Shown here one piece after another: positions 1-7,033 of a stretch of 20,938 bases of DNA. Each line of letters begins with the position of its first letter. Position 1 is the first letter of the stretch. Where the stretch lies: the IMG/VR virus record IMGVR_UViG_3300035698_020735, positions 1 through 20,938 of that record; one strand, 5' to 3'. The notes under the pieces were generated by a model. That model saw nothing but the letters and a program-made list of their open reading frames with translations. It did not search any database and was not told the DNA's origin. The translations under genes were made by a program, and so were the position numbers. This stretch comes from a virus.

Positions 1-63
1 GAAATGAAGAAGGAAGTAGTTTGTAAATAATTATGTAGAACAATTAAAATAAAGAAAGAATGA
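1..63 (+). pseudogene. 3' remnant of an HREDGPA/MORN-like repeat gene (partial at window edge)
   Basis: The 21 codons from base 1 to the TGA at 61-63 align without gaps to the last 22 codons of the next gene: both read E-M-x-x-E, then C-K, then L-x-R-T-I-K-I before stopping. This is the C-terminal end of a tandem paralogue whose repeats lie left of the window. A TAA at 28-30 sits in frame where the paralogue has GAG (Glu), so the reading is broken about 11 codons early. The original TGA overlaps the next ATG (ATGA at 60-63), the usual sign of a translationally coupled tandem copy. It is called a pseudogene fragment because of the internal stop; the upstream part cannot be seen. A truncated but still functional protein is possible, since only the last residues would be lost. 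Confidence 0.55.
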
Positions 64-365
64 AAGAATACACAGTTAAAGTTTACGAAGATAGAACCGA
101 ATGGTACCTTAATGGTAAATACCATAGAGAAGATGGTCCTGCTATTGAATATGCAGATGGTACTAAATAATGGTGGCTTAATGGACAATGCCATAGAGAA
201 GATGGTCCTGCTATCGAATGGGTAAATGGTTATAAAGCATGGTACCTCAATGGAAAAAAATATACTGAAACAGATTTTCTTGCTAAGACTTCTGTACAAG
301 AAATGACCATGGAAGAACTTTGTAAAGAGTTAGGTAGAACGATTAAAATAATTAAAAAAAGTTAG
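60..365 (+). pseudogene. HREDGPA/MORN-like repeat protein with in-frame TAA
   Basis: Read from the ATG at 60, the frame encodes two copies of a WYLNGK-x-HREDGPAIE unit (about residues 15-30 and 39-55), then a helical tail ending at TAG 363-365. The unit resembles the MORN_2/YwqK-type repeats that are common in small phage and bacterial proteins of unknown role. A TAA at 168-170 interrupts the frame exactly between the repeats (G-T-K-stop-W-W-L-N-G). Repeats of this type often have Glu there, so one G-to-T change of GAA would explain it. The first piece alone is a 36-residue peptide. No in-frame ATG lies soon after the stop, so the second repeat would not be made independently. It is either a decaying gene, a sequencing error, or a stop that is read through. 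Function is unknown. Confidence 0.6.
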
Positions 366-425
366 CGTTTTATTTTTTATTCCCAATAAAATTGATTATA
401 TTTAATTATAATTAAAAACGGTAAT
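366..425 (+). promoter_or_regulatory. AT-rich intergenic leader with nested inverted repeats
   Basis: This 60-base gap can fold as an outer CGTTTT/AAAACG stem (366-371 with 415-420) enclosing two hairpins: TTTTATT-CCC-AATAAAA (375-391) and ATTATA-TTTAAT-TATAAT (395-412). It separates the repeat-gene remnants from the ATG at 426. It could hold a terminator for the upstream genes, a promoter, or both. No clear Bacteroidota -7 box (TAnnTTTG) is visible. AT-rich sequence makes short stems common by chance. Confidence 0.3.
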
Positions 426-593
426 ATGAATATTGAAAACAGAATAAAAGCTTTAAATAGTAGGTTAAATAGTTTAATCGCAATCGCTTCGCTTTTAGAT
501 GATAAAAACGATTATGATACTGAGAGAAAGGATTTGTTAAAAATTGCTATTGAAACTTCTGAAGAATTAAGAATTTTAAACAATAAATTATAA
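426..593 (+). CDS. Small unknown protein, 55 aa
   Basis: An ATG at 426 opens a 55-codon frame ending at TAA 591-593, four bases before the ligase start. The peptide begins MNIENRIKALNSRLNSLIAI and is probably helical: leucine and isoleucine recur at heptad-like spacing with many charged residues, so a short coiled coil is likely. There is no signal peptide or membrane segment. The close spacing to ligA suggests co-transcription. There is no SD; the leader is A/T-rich, as elsewhere in the window. I do not recognise a family. Coding status rests on a clean open frame that fits exactly between its neighbours. Confidence 0.6.
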   Translation: MNIENRIKALNSRLNSLIAIASLLDDKNDYDTERKDLLKIAIETSEELRILNNKL

Positions 594-597
594 TCAT

Positions 598-2427
598 ATG
601 ATAAATCAATTAAGAAAACAAATTAAAGAAGCAAATGAATCATATAGAATAGGTAATCCTATTTTATCTGATTCAGCTTATGATTTGTTAATAGATCAAT
701 TAACAGAACTTAATCCGACTGATGAATTACTTTCTGACGTTGGTCATAATGTTTCTGGTAATCCTCGTAAAGATTTATTACCTATTACGATGGCATCTAT
801 GAATAAAATCAAAACAATGCAAAATGTTTCTGATTGGTGTAGGTTAAAAAATATTTATGAAGCTGACGTTGTTATTTTAACTCCCAAATTTGATGGACTA
901 TCGCTTTGTGTTAGGGAATTAACTAATGAAGCATGGACTCGCGGAAATGGAGTTATAGGCCAAAAATCAGATGATCATTATAATTTAATTAGTAATAAAT
1001 TAATGAACTGCGATAATTTTGAATATACAATTGGTGAAGTTGTAATGAGAAAAGATATCTTCAACGAAAAATATTCTGAGAGATTTGCTAATTCTCGTAA
1101 TTTAGTTGCAGGATTATTAAATTCTAAAACACCAAGTGAAATTTTAGAAGACTGCGATTATATGAAATTTGGAGCTGTTCCGAGTATATCTTCTGACTTT
1201 AAAACGAAGGAAGAAATTTTAAATGACTTAAATAAAAATCAGGAATCAGCAATTCAATTTGAAATTTGTAAAATTTCTGATTTAACTGAAGAATTTTTAA
1301 TTGATACTTTCGCTAAGTTTTCAAAAACATATGAAATTGACGGTATCGTTATTGAAATAAATGATTTATCTGTACAGAATAAATTAGGAAGGGAAACTTC
1401 TTCAAAGAATCCTGTATGGGCTCGCGCATATAAGCACTCTTCATTCGAACAAAGTGCTATAACAAAAGTTATCGGAATTACTTGGAATATTTCTAAACAA
1501 GGTTATTTAAAACCAGTTCTACAAATTGATCCAGTAAAATTAGATGGTGCTACCATTTCAAATGTTACAGGTTATAACGCTCGATTTATTAAAGATTCTG
1601 GATTAGGAGTTGGGGCTGAGGTTTTAATCAAAAGAAGCGGTATGGTTATTCCAGTTATCGCTGAAGTTATAACAACCGTTGAATTTGTTTTACCGGATGT
1701 TCCAAATATTGATTGGAGTGAAAATGGTGTTGAGCTATATACATTAGAAGAAACTGAAGCTCAAAGATTAAAAATGAATATTTCATTTTTTAGAATCTTA
1801 GGAACAGAAAATGTATCAGGTGGAACATTCAAACAATTATGGGACTCAGGATATCAAACTGTAAAAGATATTATAAATCTTACTGAAGCTGATTTAGAAA
1901 AAGTTGATAGATTTGGAAAAAGAAAAGCTTCTATTGTTTATAAGTCAATTCATAAATCAATTTTAAATGTTCCATTAAATAGGTTACAACATGCTACTTC
2001 TTTATTTAAAGGATTAGGTAGTAAAAAATTAGCTTTATTAGAACATTTTAAAACTAAGCCATCTGTTGAAGATATTATGAAGTTAGATGGTTTTTCAATA
2101 ACATTAGCTGAGGCATATATTAAATCTTATGATTTATTCTGGGATTTCATTTCTGAATTACCAGTTACAATTGCTGAAAAGACTGAAATTAAATTAGAGT
2201 CTACTGATTTAGTTGAAAATATATTTGTATTTACCGGAGTTCGTAGAAAAGATTTAAATGAAATTATTGAATCAAGAGGTGGTACAATCGGTTCATCTGT
2301 ATCTAAAACAACAACATATCTTGTAATGAAAAGTGTTGGGAGTGGATCGTCCAAAGAAGTTAAAGCTAATAAATTAGGAGTTAAGGTTATAACGGTAGAA
2401 GAATTAGAACAATTATTAAATGTATAA
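598..2427 (+). CDS. ligA: NAD+-dependent DNA ligase
   Basis: This 609-residue protein seals nicks in duplex DNA using NAD+ as AMP donor and presumably acts in phage replication and repair. Domain Ia (about 1-55) keeps the NMN-binding style segment SDSAYD. The adenylation motif is KFDG with catalytic Lys97; motif III is GEV at 146-148, followed by FANSRNLVAG, matching bacterial FANPRNAAAG. Motif IV is DGIV (248-251) and motif V is WARAYKH (274-280). An OB fold spans about 282-360, helix-hairpin-helix repeats about 396-515, and a C-terminal BRCT domain about 536-609. Bacterial LigA has a four-cysteine zinc finger between OB and HhH; here that stretch (about 365-395) has none, and no Cys occurs after residue 224. 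At 609 residues it is shorter than the usual bacterial 650-700. The ATG at 598 immediately precedes domain Ia, so the start is secure. Confidence 0.95.
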   Translation: MINQLRKQIKEANESYRIGNPILSDSAYDLLIDQLTELNPTDELLSDVGHNVSGNPRKDLLPITMASMNKIKTMQNVSDWCRLKNIYEADVVILTPKFDGLSLCVRELTNEAWTRGNGVIGQKSDDHYNLISNKLMNCDNFEYTIGEVVMRKDIFNEKYSERFANSRNLVAGLLNSKTPSEILEDCDYMKFGAVPSISSDFKTKEEILNDLNKNQESAIQFEICKISDLTEEFLIDTFAKFSKTYEIDGIVIEINDLSVQNKLGRETSSKNPVWARAYKHSSFEQSAITKVIGITWNISKQGYLKPVLQIDPVKLDGATISNVTGYNARFIKDSGLGVGAEVLIKRSGMVIPVIAEVITTVEFVLPDVPNIDWSENGVELYTLEETEAQRLKMNISFFRILGTENVSGGTFKQLWDSGYQTVKDIINLTEADLEKVDRFGKRKASIVYKSIHKSILNVPLNRLQHATSLFKGLGSKKLALLEHFKTKPSVEDIMKLDGFSITLAEAYIKSYDLFWDFISELPVTIAEKTEIKLESTDLVENIFVFTGVRRKDLNEIIESRGGTIGSSVSKTTTYLVMKSVGSGSSKEVKANKLGVKVITVEELEQLLNV

Positions 2428-2436
2428 TAAAACAAT

Positions 2437-2673
2437 ATGGAAACTACCGCACGATACTATTTAGCAAAAAACCAAAGCCTTAGTAATGCCGCTGAGTTTA
2501 TTAGATCACATGGAGAGGAAGGTTTTAGTTTTACTGATAAAAAACTCGATAAATTATACAAAAGAGAAAACGAGAAACTTGCAAAACAATTAGATGCTAG
2601 AGCTGATATTTTTGATAAAAAATATATCGAAACCGGTATTGAAATAGAATGTACTATTGATGATAATTATTAA
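2437..2673 (+). CDS. Unknown charged protein, 78 aa
   Basis: The frame starts at an ATG nine bases after the ligase stop and encodes a 78-residue, highly charged, mostly helical protein. The middle (about residues 30-60) is rich in Lys, Glu and Asp and could form a short coiled coil; the C-terminus is acidic. There is no membrane segment and no recognisable motif. A 6-bp inverted repeat spans the ligase stop (TTATTA 2413-2418 with TAATAA 2425-2430), but a stem of this size is near chance level here. Position between ligA and other small genes suggests an accessory replication-region gene, but that is only context. I do not recognise it. Confidence 0.65.
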   Translation: METTARYYLAKNQSLSNAAEFIRSHGEEGFSFTDKKLDKLYKRENEKLAKQLDARADIFDKKYIETGIEIECTIDDNY

Positions 2674-2688
2674 ATTAAAAATAAAATT

Positions 2689-2838
2689 ATGACAGCTATT
2701 ACATGTTTTTCCGCATTTATGTGTTTAATTATTGGTATGTTAATAACATTAGTAATATTAAACAAAACAGGAATTCTTAATATGGAAACAGATCTTAACC
2801 CAACAGGTAAAAGACTTAGTGATTGGGGAAGCAGTTAA
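2689..2838 (+). CDS. Small single-span membrane protein, 49 aa
   Basis: An ATG at 2689 opens a 49-codon frame ending at TAA 2836-2838. Residues about 3-24 form one strongly hydrophobic segment (TAITCFSAFMCLIIGMLITL and following), long enough to cross a membrane. It is followed by a polar tail NKTGILNMETDLNPTGKRLS ending in DWGSS. The segment has no lipobox-type cleavage site, so it is more likely an anchored peptide than a secreted one. Possible roles include lysis (holin or spanin-like), superinfection exclusion or a membrane adaptor; nothing in the sequence decides between these. It fits neatly between its neighbours with an A-rich leader. Confidence 0.6.
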   Translation: MTAITCFSAFMCLIIGMLITLVILNKTGILNMETDLNPTGKRLSDWGSS

Positions 2839-2854
2839 ATATATAAACAAATCA
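2837..2854 (+). repeat. 18-base intergenic repeat with TATATAAA, copy 1
   Basis: The sequence aaatatataaacaaatca is identical to bases 15466-15483. It overlaps the stop of the small membrane protein gene and lies just upstream of the ATG at 2862. It contains TATATAAA (2840-2847), close to the TATAAATA late promoter of T4-like phages. A promoter role is inferred from its recurrence in gaps, not shown. Confidence 0.35.
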
Positions 2855-2861
2855 TTAATAT

Positions 2862-3452
2862 ATGAAATTATTCGAATCGTATAAATCCAAACACGAACAT
2901 ATTACACTCTTTGATTTGGACGAGACGTTAGTGATTACAAAAAGTAAAATTAAAGTAACTAATCCTAGAACAGGTTATACTACTGAGTTAACACCTCAAC
3001 AATTTAATAACTTCGTCGAAAAGCCAGGTGATAATTTAGATTTTTCTGATTTTAATAGCTTAGAAATACTTAAAGCCGGTGAATTAATAGATAGAGTTTT
3101 TAACATTTTAAAACGATCTATGAAAAGCGGTACTAAAGTCGGTATTATTACAGCTAGACAAGATAGTAATCTTATTCATAAGTTTTTCTTGCATCATGAT
3201 ATTAGAATTAATAAGAAATTTATATTTGCTGTTAATGACCCTAAATTAAAACTTAAAGGATCAACTGCTGAAAAGAAAAAAGAAGCAATAAAAAAATTCA
3301 TTGATATGGGATTTACTTCGTTTGATTTTTATGATGACGATAAGAATAACATTAAGATAATGAACAGTTTAAATAAAGAATACCCAAACATTAATATAAA
3401 TGCTACATTAATAAGTGAAAGGTGGATTCCTACTTTTGAGTCCTTTGTCTAA
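2862..3452 (+). CDS. HAD-superfamily phosphatase
   Basis: This 196-residue protein has the full set of haloacid dehalogenase motifs. Motif I is FDLDETL with the nucleophile Asp18 and general acid Asp20. Motif II is the Thr in GIITAR (Thr97). Motif III is a Lys in the 138-145 region (AEKKKEAIKKF), and motif IV is the acidic cluster FYDDD (156-160). HAD enzymes form an aspartyl-phosphate intermediate with Mg2+. Phage versions act on nucleotides, nucleic acid ends or unknown phosphates; the long insertion between motifs I and II (about 24-75) could set specificity. It resembles the phosphatase half of T4 polynucleotide kinase in motif layout but has no kinase domain or P-loop. The exact substrate is unknown. 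The start follows an A/T-rich leader with TATATAAA. Confidence 0.85.
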   Translation: MKLFESYKSKHEHITLFDLDETLVITKSKIKVTNPRTGYTTELTPQQFNNFVEKPGDNLDFSDFNSLEILKAGELIDRVFNILKRSMKSGTKVGIITARQDSNLIHKFFLHHDIRINKKFIFAVNDPKLKLKGSTAEKKKEAIKKFIDMGFTSFDFYDDDKNNIKIMNSLNKEYPNININATLISERWIPTFESFV

Positions 3453-3463
3453 TCAGATATTGT

Positions 3464-3498
3464 AGAGGCTAAATATATATAAAAAACATTATAGCTTT
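3464..3498 (+). promoter_or_regulatory. TATATAAA motif inside a weak inverted repeat before the TTG start
   Basis: TATATAAA lies at 3476-3483 in the 44-base gap after the HAD gene. It is flanked by AGGCTA (3466-3471) and TAGCTT (3492-3497), a 6-bp stem with one G-T wobble that ends at the TTG start codon of the next gene. The motif matches those at 2840 and 15469. Candidate promoter or leader structure; the stem is short and could be chance. Confidence 0.3.
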
Positions 3499-4072
3499 GA
3501 CAATTGAAATTATAAGTTTTAAGCTTATTTTAGACTTTTTTAAGTATTTATATAAAAATAAGATTAATCTAACGACCACTAAAATTGGATTTTTTGATAA
3601 CGAAAAATATCAATATGTTGATTTTAATTCATTAGAAGAATTACAATCATTTTATAATCAAAACTACACTTATTCCGCTGAAGATACCGGAATAGGTGAT
3701 CTTTGTAGTATCCAATCATTTACAATCACGAGCGATTTATATGATTTTGCAACTGCTTATGTATGTTATGATATATGTAACGATTTTAAAATCAATTCTA
3801 CTGTGGCATATGATAAACAAAGAAATTCACAACGAAATTTATTTTTAAATAGACAAACTAATTTAATTAGTACAACTATTATAGAATATAAATCATTTTC
3901 TAATCAGTTAAAAAGTATATATGCTAGTAAAATTTATTCAATAACTTATGCAACACCCGGTTGGGTTGAAAATACATGGTATCTAAATGCTCTTAAGACG
4001 GCTATAGTTACGCCAGTGAGTACTGAAGAATTTCCTTATAAGGAAAATATTCAAAAGAATCCACCAAAATAA
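3497..4072 (+). CDS. Unknown protein, 191 aa, non-ATG start
   Basis: The frame is open from the in-frame TAA at 3470-3472 to the stop at 4072 and contains no ATG codon at all, so translation must begin at a non-ATG codon; TTG at 3497 (TTG ACA ATT GAA) is the best candidate. The protein is rich in Tyr, Asn, Ile and Phe, with an N-terminal hydrophobic-aromatic helix (about 3-20) and a proline-rich, Lys-rich C-terminus. Near the end is GWVENTWYLN, which looks beta-structured. No catalytic motif is visible. It sits directly upstream of the tail-fibre-like gene with 14 bases between them, so a virion or fibre-related role is plausible but only inferred. Codon use and AT content match its neighbours. 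Confidence 0.65.
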   Translation: MTIEIISFKLILDFFKYLYKNKINLTTTKIGFFDNEKYQYVDFNSLEELQSFYNQNYTYSAEDTGIGDLCSIQSFTITSDLYDFATAYVCYDICNDFKINSTVAYDKQRNSQRNLFLNRQTNLISTTIIEYKSFSNQLKSIYASKIYSITYATPGWVENTWYLNALKTAIVTPVSTEEFPYKENIQKNPPK

Positions 4073-4086
4073 AAAAAATATTAAAA

Positions 4087-5736
4087 ATGTCATTTAACCT
4101 ACAAGAATATATTCTTTTTAGAAGTGAATTAAAAAGAGAACTTTATAATAACGAAGTTGATAGTAATTTTAAAATGGTTGCTAATCCTTGGTCAGAGGAA
4201 AGAACTTACGAAGAAGGTAATGTCGTTTATCACCCAGTTGTTATAACTACAACTGATATAACCGGATCCCCTTTAACAGAAGAGGCATTAGCATGGTGGA
4301 GAGCTAATACAAGATCAACTCGTGGTGTTTTCGATACAGATGAATGGGATTTAATTGGAGGAGTAGGTTCTGGTGATATCACAATAGAATCATCACCCGG
4401 ATTTGGTAAAGTTATTTTGAATTATACTGGAGCAACTGGTGGATTTATTTCTACTAATGATGGAACATTAGCAGCATCTTCACCTAATGATATATTCAGA
4501 TTTATTGCTGGTTCAGGAATGTCTTTACAATATGATGTTACAACAAATACAATTAAATTTATAAACACTGGATCTTTAGGGCAATCAAATATTGGAGAAA
4601 CTCTCGGAACTGGTACACATGAAGATATTTATACTGGAATGGATGGCGTTAAATTAACATTTAGGGGATTAGCAGTAGGCGCTTTAAGTAGTTCTGCGCT
4701 ATCTCTTAACCTTAATGCAATTACAAATAATCTTGAATATAGTTTAAACGAAGCTACGATAAGTTTACAAAATCTTAATAGTGCACAATCAACAGCTGAT
4801 ATGATATCTGATATTAGTTATGGCGCAGGTTTAACAAATAATAATGTATTAATCTGGAGTGCATCAGCTGGTAAATGGGTTCCTTCAACAATTCCAACTG
4901 GAGCACAAGGCGCGCAAGGAGCGCAAGGTATATTAGGTATACAGGGAACGTTCGGTACACAAGGTATACAAGGTATAACTGGAGTTCAAGGAATTCAAGG
5001 TATAACTGGAGTTCAAGGAATTCAAGGTATACAGGGAATTCAAGGAATTCAAGGTATACAGGGAATTCAAGGTATAATTGGATCACAAGGTATACAAGGT
5101 ATAACTGGAGTTCAAGGTATACAAGGTGTTACCACTGACATACCTTCTATATTTACTCATTCGATATTTTTTAAGACGGGTTTACCTAATTATAGAACAA
5201 CTGATGATGTTATGATTGGCGGTTTAGCAGCTGAAGGTGGATGGGCAGCAAATATTTGGGATAAATCTACAGGAACTATTGCGGATTTAACATTAGCTAT
5301 ACCTTTATTAAGTTTAGAAGATGTTAATATGGGTATTCCATTAATAGAAGATATATCAGCTGATATTGGTAAACAATTAGTTATTCGTTTAGCATTATCT
5401 GTGCCATGGTCAACTGGCGATGTCACTGATACTTTAGTAATATGGGCAGGAAAATATAGTCTTAATGATTTTGTTGCATCTAGTAGTAATTTAATATTAC
5501 AAAGATTAGATAATATAGGAGGAGGCGTTCATGGTGTTTATTTAACGAGTCCTTTAACATTACAAAATAGTGAATATTGGTATGTATATGAAGATATCAT
5601 ATTTGAACTTGATAAAGAAGATTTTACTGCAGACACAGACAGATTACTTATAGGGTTTGGATCAGGTAATGGAGAAGCATTAGTAGCAGGTACTTCAGTT
5701 ATAACATATAAAGCGTGGATTAGAGATTCAATTTAA
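4087..5736 (+). CDS. Tail fibre-like protein with collagen-like segment
   Basis: This 549-residue protein has three parts. The N-terminal part (about 30-95) includes Y-E-E-G-N-V-V-Y-H, then AWWRANTRSTRG and DEWDLIGG, which resembles small carbohydrate-binding modules of the chitinase type (CBM5/12-like). A Gly/Ser/Asn-rich beta region follows. Residues 272-348 are 25 consecutive Gly-X-Y triplets, mainly GIQ, GIT and GVQ, a collagen-like trimeric stalk with no proline. The C-terminal part (about 350-549) is beta-rich with Trp and Tyr clusters and is a likely receptor-binding or trimerisation head. Such Gly-X-Y segments are typical of phage fibres. I infer a surface-exposed host-recognition fibre. 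The ATG at 4087 follows an A-rich leader with no SD. The head matches no family I can name. Confidence 0.75.
   Translation: MSFNLQEYILFRSELKRELYNNEVDSNFKMVANPWSEERTYEEGNVVYHPVVITTTDITGSPLTEEALAWWRANTRSTRGVFDTDEWDLIGGVGSGDITIESSPGFGKVILNYTGATGGFISTNDGTLAASSPNDIFRFIAGSGMSLQYDVTTNTIKFINTGSLGQSNIGETLGTGTHEDIYTGMDGVKLTFRGLAVGALSSSALSLNLNAITNNLEYSLNEATISLQNLNSAQSTADMISDISYGAGLTNNNVLIWSASAGKWVPSTIPTGAQGAQGAQGILGIQGTFGTQGIQGITGVQGIQGITGVQGIQGIQGIQGIQGIQGIQGIIGSQGIQGITGVQGIQGVTTDIPSIFTHSIFFKTGLPNYRTTDDVMIGGLAAEGGWAANIWDKSTGTIADLTLAIPLLSLEDVNMGIPLIEDISADIGKQLVIRLALSVPWSTGDVTDTLVIWAGKYSLNDFVASSSNLILQRLDNIGGGVHGVYLTSPLTLQNSEYWYVYEDIIFELDKEDFTADTDRLLIGFGSGNGEALVAGTSVITYKAWIRDSI
4900..5130 (+). repeat. Tandem repeat encoding collagen-like Gly-X-Y triplets
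   Basis: This stretch of 231 bases is built from 9-base units such as GGAATTCAA, GGTATACAA and GGTATAACT. Longer blocks recur; the 27-base block starting GGTATAACTGGAGTTCAA occurs twice in direct succession and in part again near the end. Near-identical units favour slippage in steps of nine bases, which would change stalk length without breaking frame. Open frames on both strands here are by-products of the repeat. Confidence 0.9.
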
Positions 5737-5743
5737 ACAAAAC

Positions 5744-5761
5744 TTTATAAATCCATATAAA
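5744..5761 (+). promoter_or_regulatory. Short inverted repeat upstream of 5770
   Basis: TTTATA (5744-5749) and TATAAA (5756-5761) form a 6-bp stem with loop AATCCA in the 33-base gap between the fibre gene and the next ATG. It may be a promoter-like element (TATAAAAA at 5756) or a weak processing signal. A stem of this length is near chance level at this base composition. Confidence 0.2.
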
Positions 5762-5769
5762 AATAAAAC

Positions 5770-6276
5770 ATGGATAAAGTAGAGGAACCTCAAATTATTG
5801 AAATAAAATATCAATGGTTAAAGGGAGACAAGATCGGTAATGTTGAAATTGTTGATTATGAAAAGGATGAGTGGATCTTCTTTAAGAGTGGTGGAAGAAT
5901 TGCTACAACATTAATTGATGAATATTTACTTGATGTCAGTGATGGTAATACTTTGTCATTAGGCCAACTTGAAACTAATTCTAAACCACAAGAAACAATA
6001 GCAGAAACTTCAAATAAAAGAAAAAGAGATAATGACATATCTCCAATACGTTTATTATTTGATAAACAGAAAAAATATAAAGAGCATAAGTTAATAATTA
6101 ATTTTCCTATAAAGCTTATAGGTACAGATGTCTATAATATTTTAAATTCTTCGTTTGATGAAGATGAAGTTTATGAGCAATTAGAATTGTTCATCAAAGA
6201 TCAATTGAATAAAGATCTATTAATTGAAACATTACATAATGATATAAAAAACCTTATTAAAGAGGTATACAAGTAA
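5770..6276 (+). CDS. Unknown protein, 168 aa
   Basis: The N-terminal 55 residues look like a small beta-barrel (KGDKIGNVEIVDYEKDEWIF, then KSGGRIATTLIDEYLL), reminiscent of SH3-like folds. A polar, probably disordered linker with KRKRD (about 82-87) follows, then a mixed Lys/Asp/Glu-rich helical C-terminal half (about 95-168). No catalytic residues stand out and there is no signal peptide. It is the first of a run of five small unknown genes between the fibre gene and the structural cluster. A virion accessory or assembly role is possible from position only. I do not recognise a named family. Confidence 0.65.
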   Translation: MDKVEEPQIIEIKYQWLKGDKIGNVEIVDYEKDEWIFFKSGGRIATTLIDEYLLDVSDGNTLSLGQLETNSKPQETIAETSNKRKRDNDISPIRLLFDKQKKYKEHKLIINFPIKLIGTDVYNILNSSFDEDEVYEQLELFIKDQLNKDLLIETLHNDIKNLIKEVYK

Positions 6277-6321
6277 GATCACAATAGTCTAATTAAATAA
6301 TATATAATAAAATACAAAGTT

Positions 6322-6696
6322 ATGAATAATATTCCAAACCGTCGCCAGAGAAGACTGGCACTAAAGTATCAAGGGATACTTAAAAATAAATCAAATCTTT
6401 CATATAATTCGTGGACAAAATTTACATCAGAGTCTATTCAAAGTGGTATTAAATTACATGAAGCAAATCGTGATAATGCAGAAACATTAATAGCATCATT
6501 TTTAACTGATAAAGAAGTTAATCTTATTGATCATTGGCAAGAATTTGGTTACAATAAGAAAGAAATTAATTTGTTACGAGAAGCTGTTGCAAACTTAACA
6601 GTTAAAAATAAGAATACTTGGCATGCTGATAAAAAAGTCAGTATAGAGTTATTTAGAAATGTTGCTAAATCATATAGAGATAGAATACATGGTTAA
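6322..6696 (+). CDS. Unknown basic protein, 124 aa
   Basis: The protein starts MNNIPNRRQRRLALKYQG. Arg-rich N-termini of this RRQRR-LALK type are frequent in small phage proteins and could contact nucleic acid or another virion protein. The rest is predicted to be helical, with a central segment DHWQEFGYNKKEINLLREAV and a basic C-terminus. No enzymatic motif is visible. Its last eight bases overlap the start of the next gene (ATGGTTAA, 6689-6696), so the two are probably translationally coupled. The leader has TATATAAT (6301-6308) about 14 bases upstream of the ATG. Confidence 0.65.
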   Translation: MNNIPNRRQRRLALKYQGILKNKSNLSYNSWTKFTSESIQSGIKLHEANRDNAETLIASFLTDKEVNLIDHWQEFGYNKKEINLLREAVANLTVKNKNTWHADKKVSIELFRNVAKSYRDRIHG

Positions 6697-7033
6697 TATA
6701 ATATTAGAACAAGCAAATAATGGCGTAATCAAAAAAATCAATGATGATAATTACGGTGGAAGTAATGAACATAAAATTTCAATAGATGTTTATACAGAGA
6801 CTGAAAGTGATAATTATAAGTTTGATTATATAATTAAATTCTTTTATGAATTAAGTGAAGATTTAGGATTTGACTTAGGAAATAAGTTTAGTGATAAAGT
6901 TTTAACTTTCGGTTATAAATGGGGAAGCCATTATGATCCAACATCGAAAGATATTGATAACAAGATAAAGGAATTGGAAGCAAAAATCGAATTATTAAAA
7001 AGCAATAATGGATATAAACAAAGAAAATCTTAA
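6689..7033 (+). CDS. Unknown protein, 114 aa
   Basis: I take the ATG at 6689 rather than the upstream ATG at 6659. The later start gives an 8-base overlap with the previous gene instead of 38, and the protein then begins MVNIILEQANNGVIKK. The central part is rich in Tyr, Asp and Phe (DYIIKFFYELSEDLGFDLG). The C-terminal 30 residues (DIDNKIKELEAKIELLKSN) form a clear amphipathic heptad pattern, a likely coiled coil for oligomerisation. Its 3' end overlaps the next gene by 26 bases. No family is recognised. The overlap chain suggests the three genes from 6322 to 7412 are expressed together. Confidence 0.6.
   Translation: MVNIILEQANNGVIKKINDDNYGGSNEHKISIDVYTETESDNYKFDYIIKFFYELSEDLGFDLGNKFSDKVLTFGYKWGSHYDPTSKDIDNKIKELEAKIELLKSNNGYKQRKS

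Noticed and set aside
28-170. TAA reassigned to an amino acid in this phage
   Set aside because: TAA is the normal terminator of most genes in the window (for example at 2425, 5734 and 7976), so general recoding of TAA is not tenable; only local decay, error or read-through remains.
366-425. Bacteroidota-type promoter (TTTG at -33, TAnnTTTG at -7)
   Set aside because: TATATTTA at 399-404 and beyond is only a partial match and no well-spaced TTTG is present.
4814-5138. Open frames on the reverse strand and in a second forward frame across the collagen-like repeat
   Set aside because: They are low-complexity products of the 9-base repeat and lie wholly inside the fibre gene; no leader or family supports them.
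6659-6688. Upstream ATG for the 6689 gene
   Set aside because: It would give a 38-base overlap with the previous gene; the ATG at 6689 gives the ATGGTTAA overlap and a more normal N-terminus.
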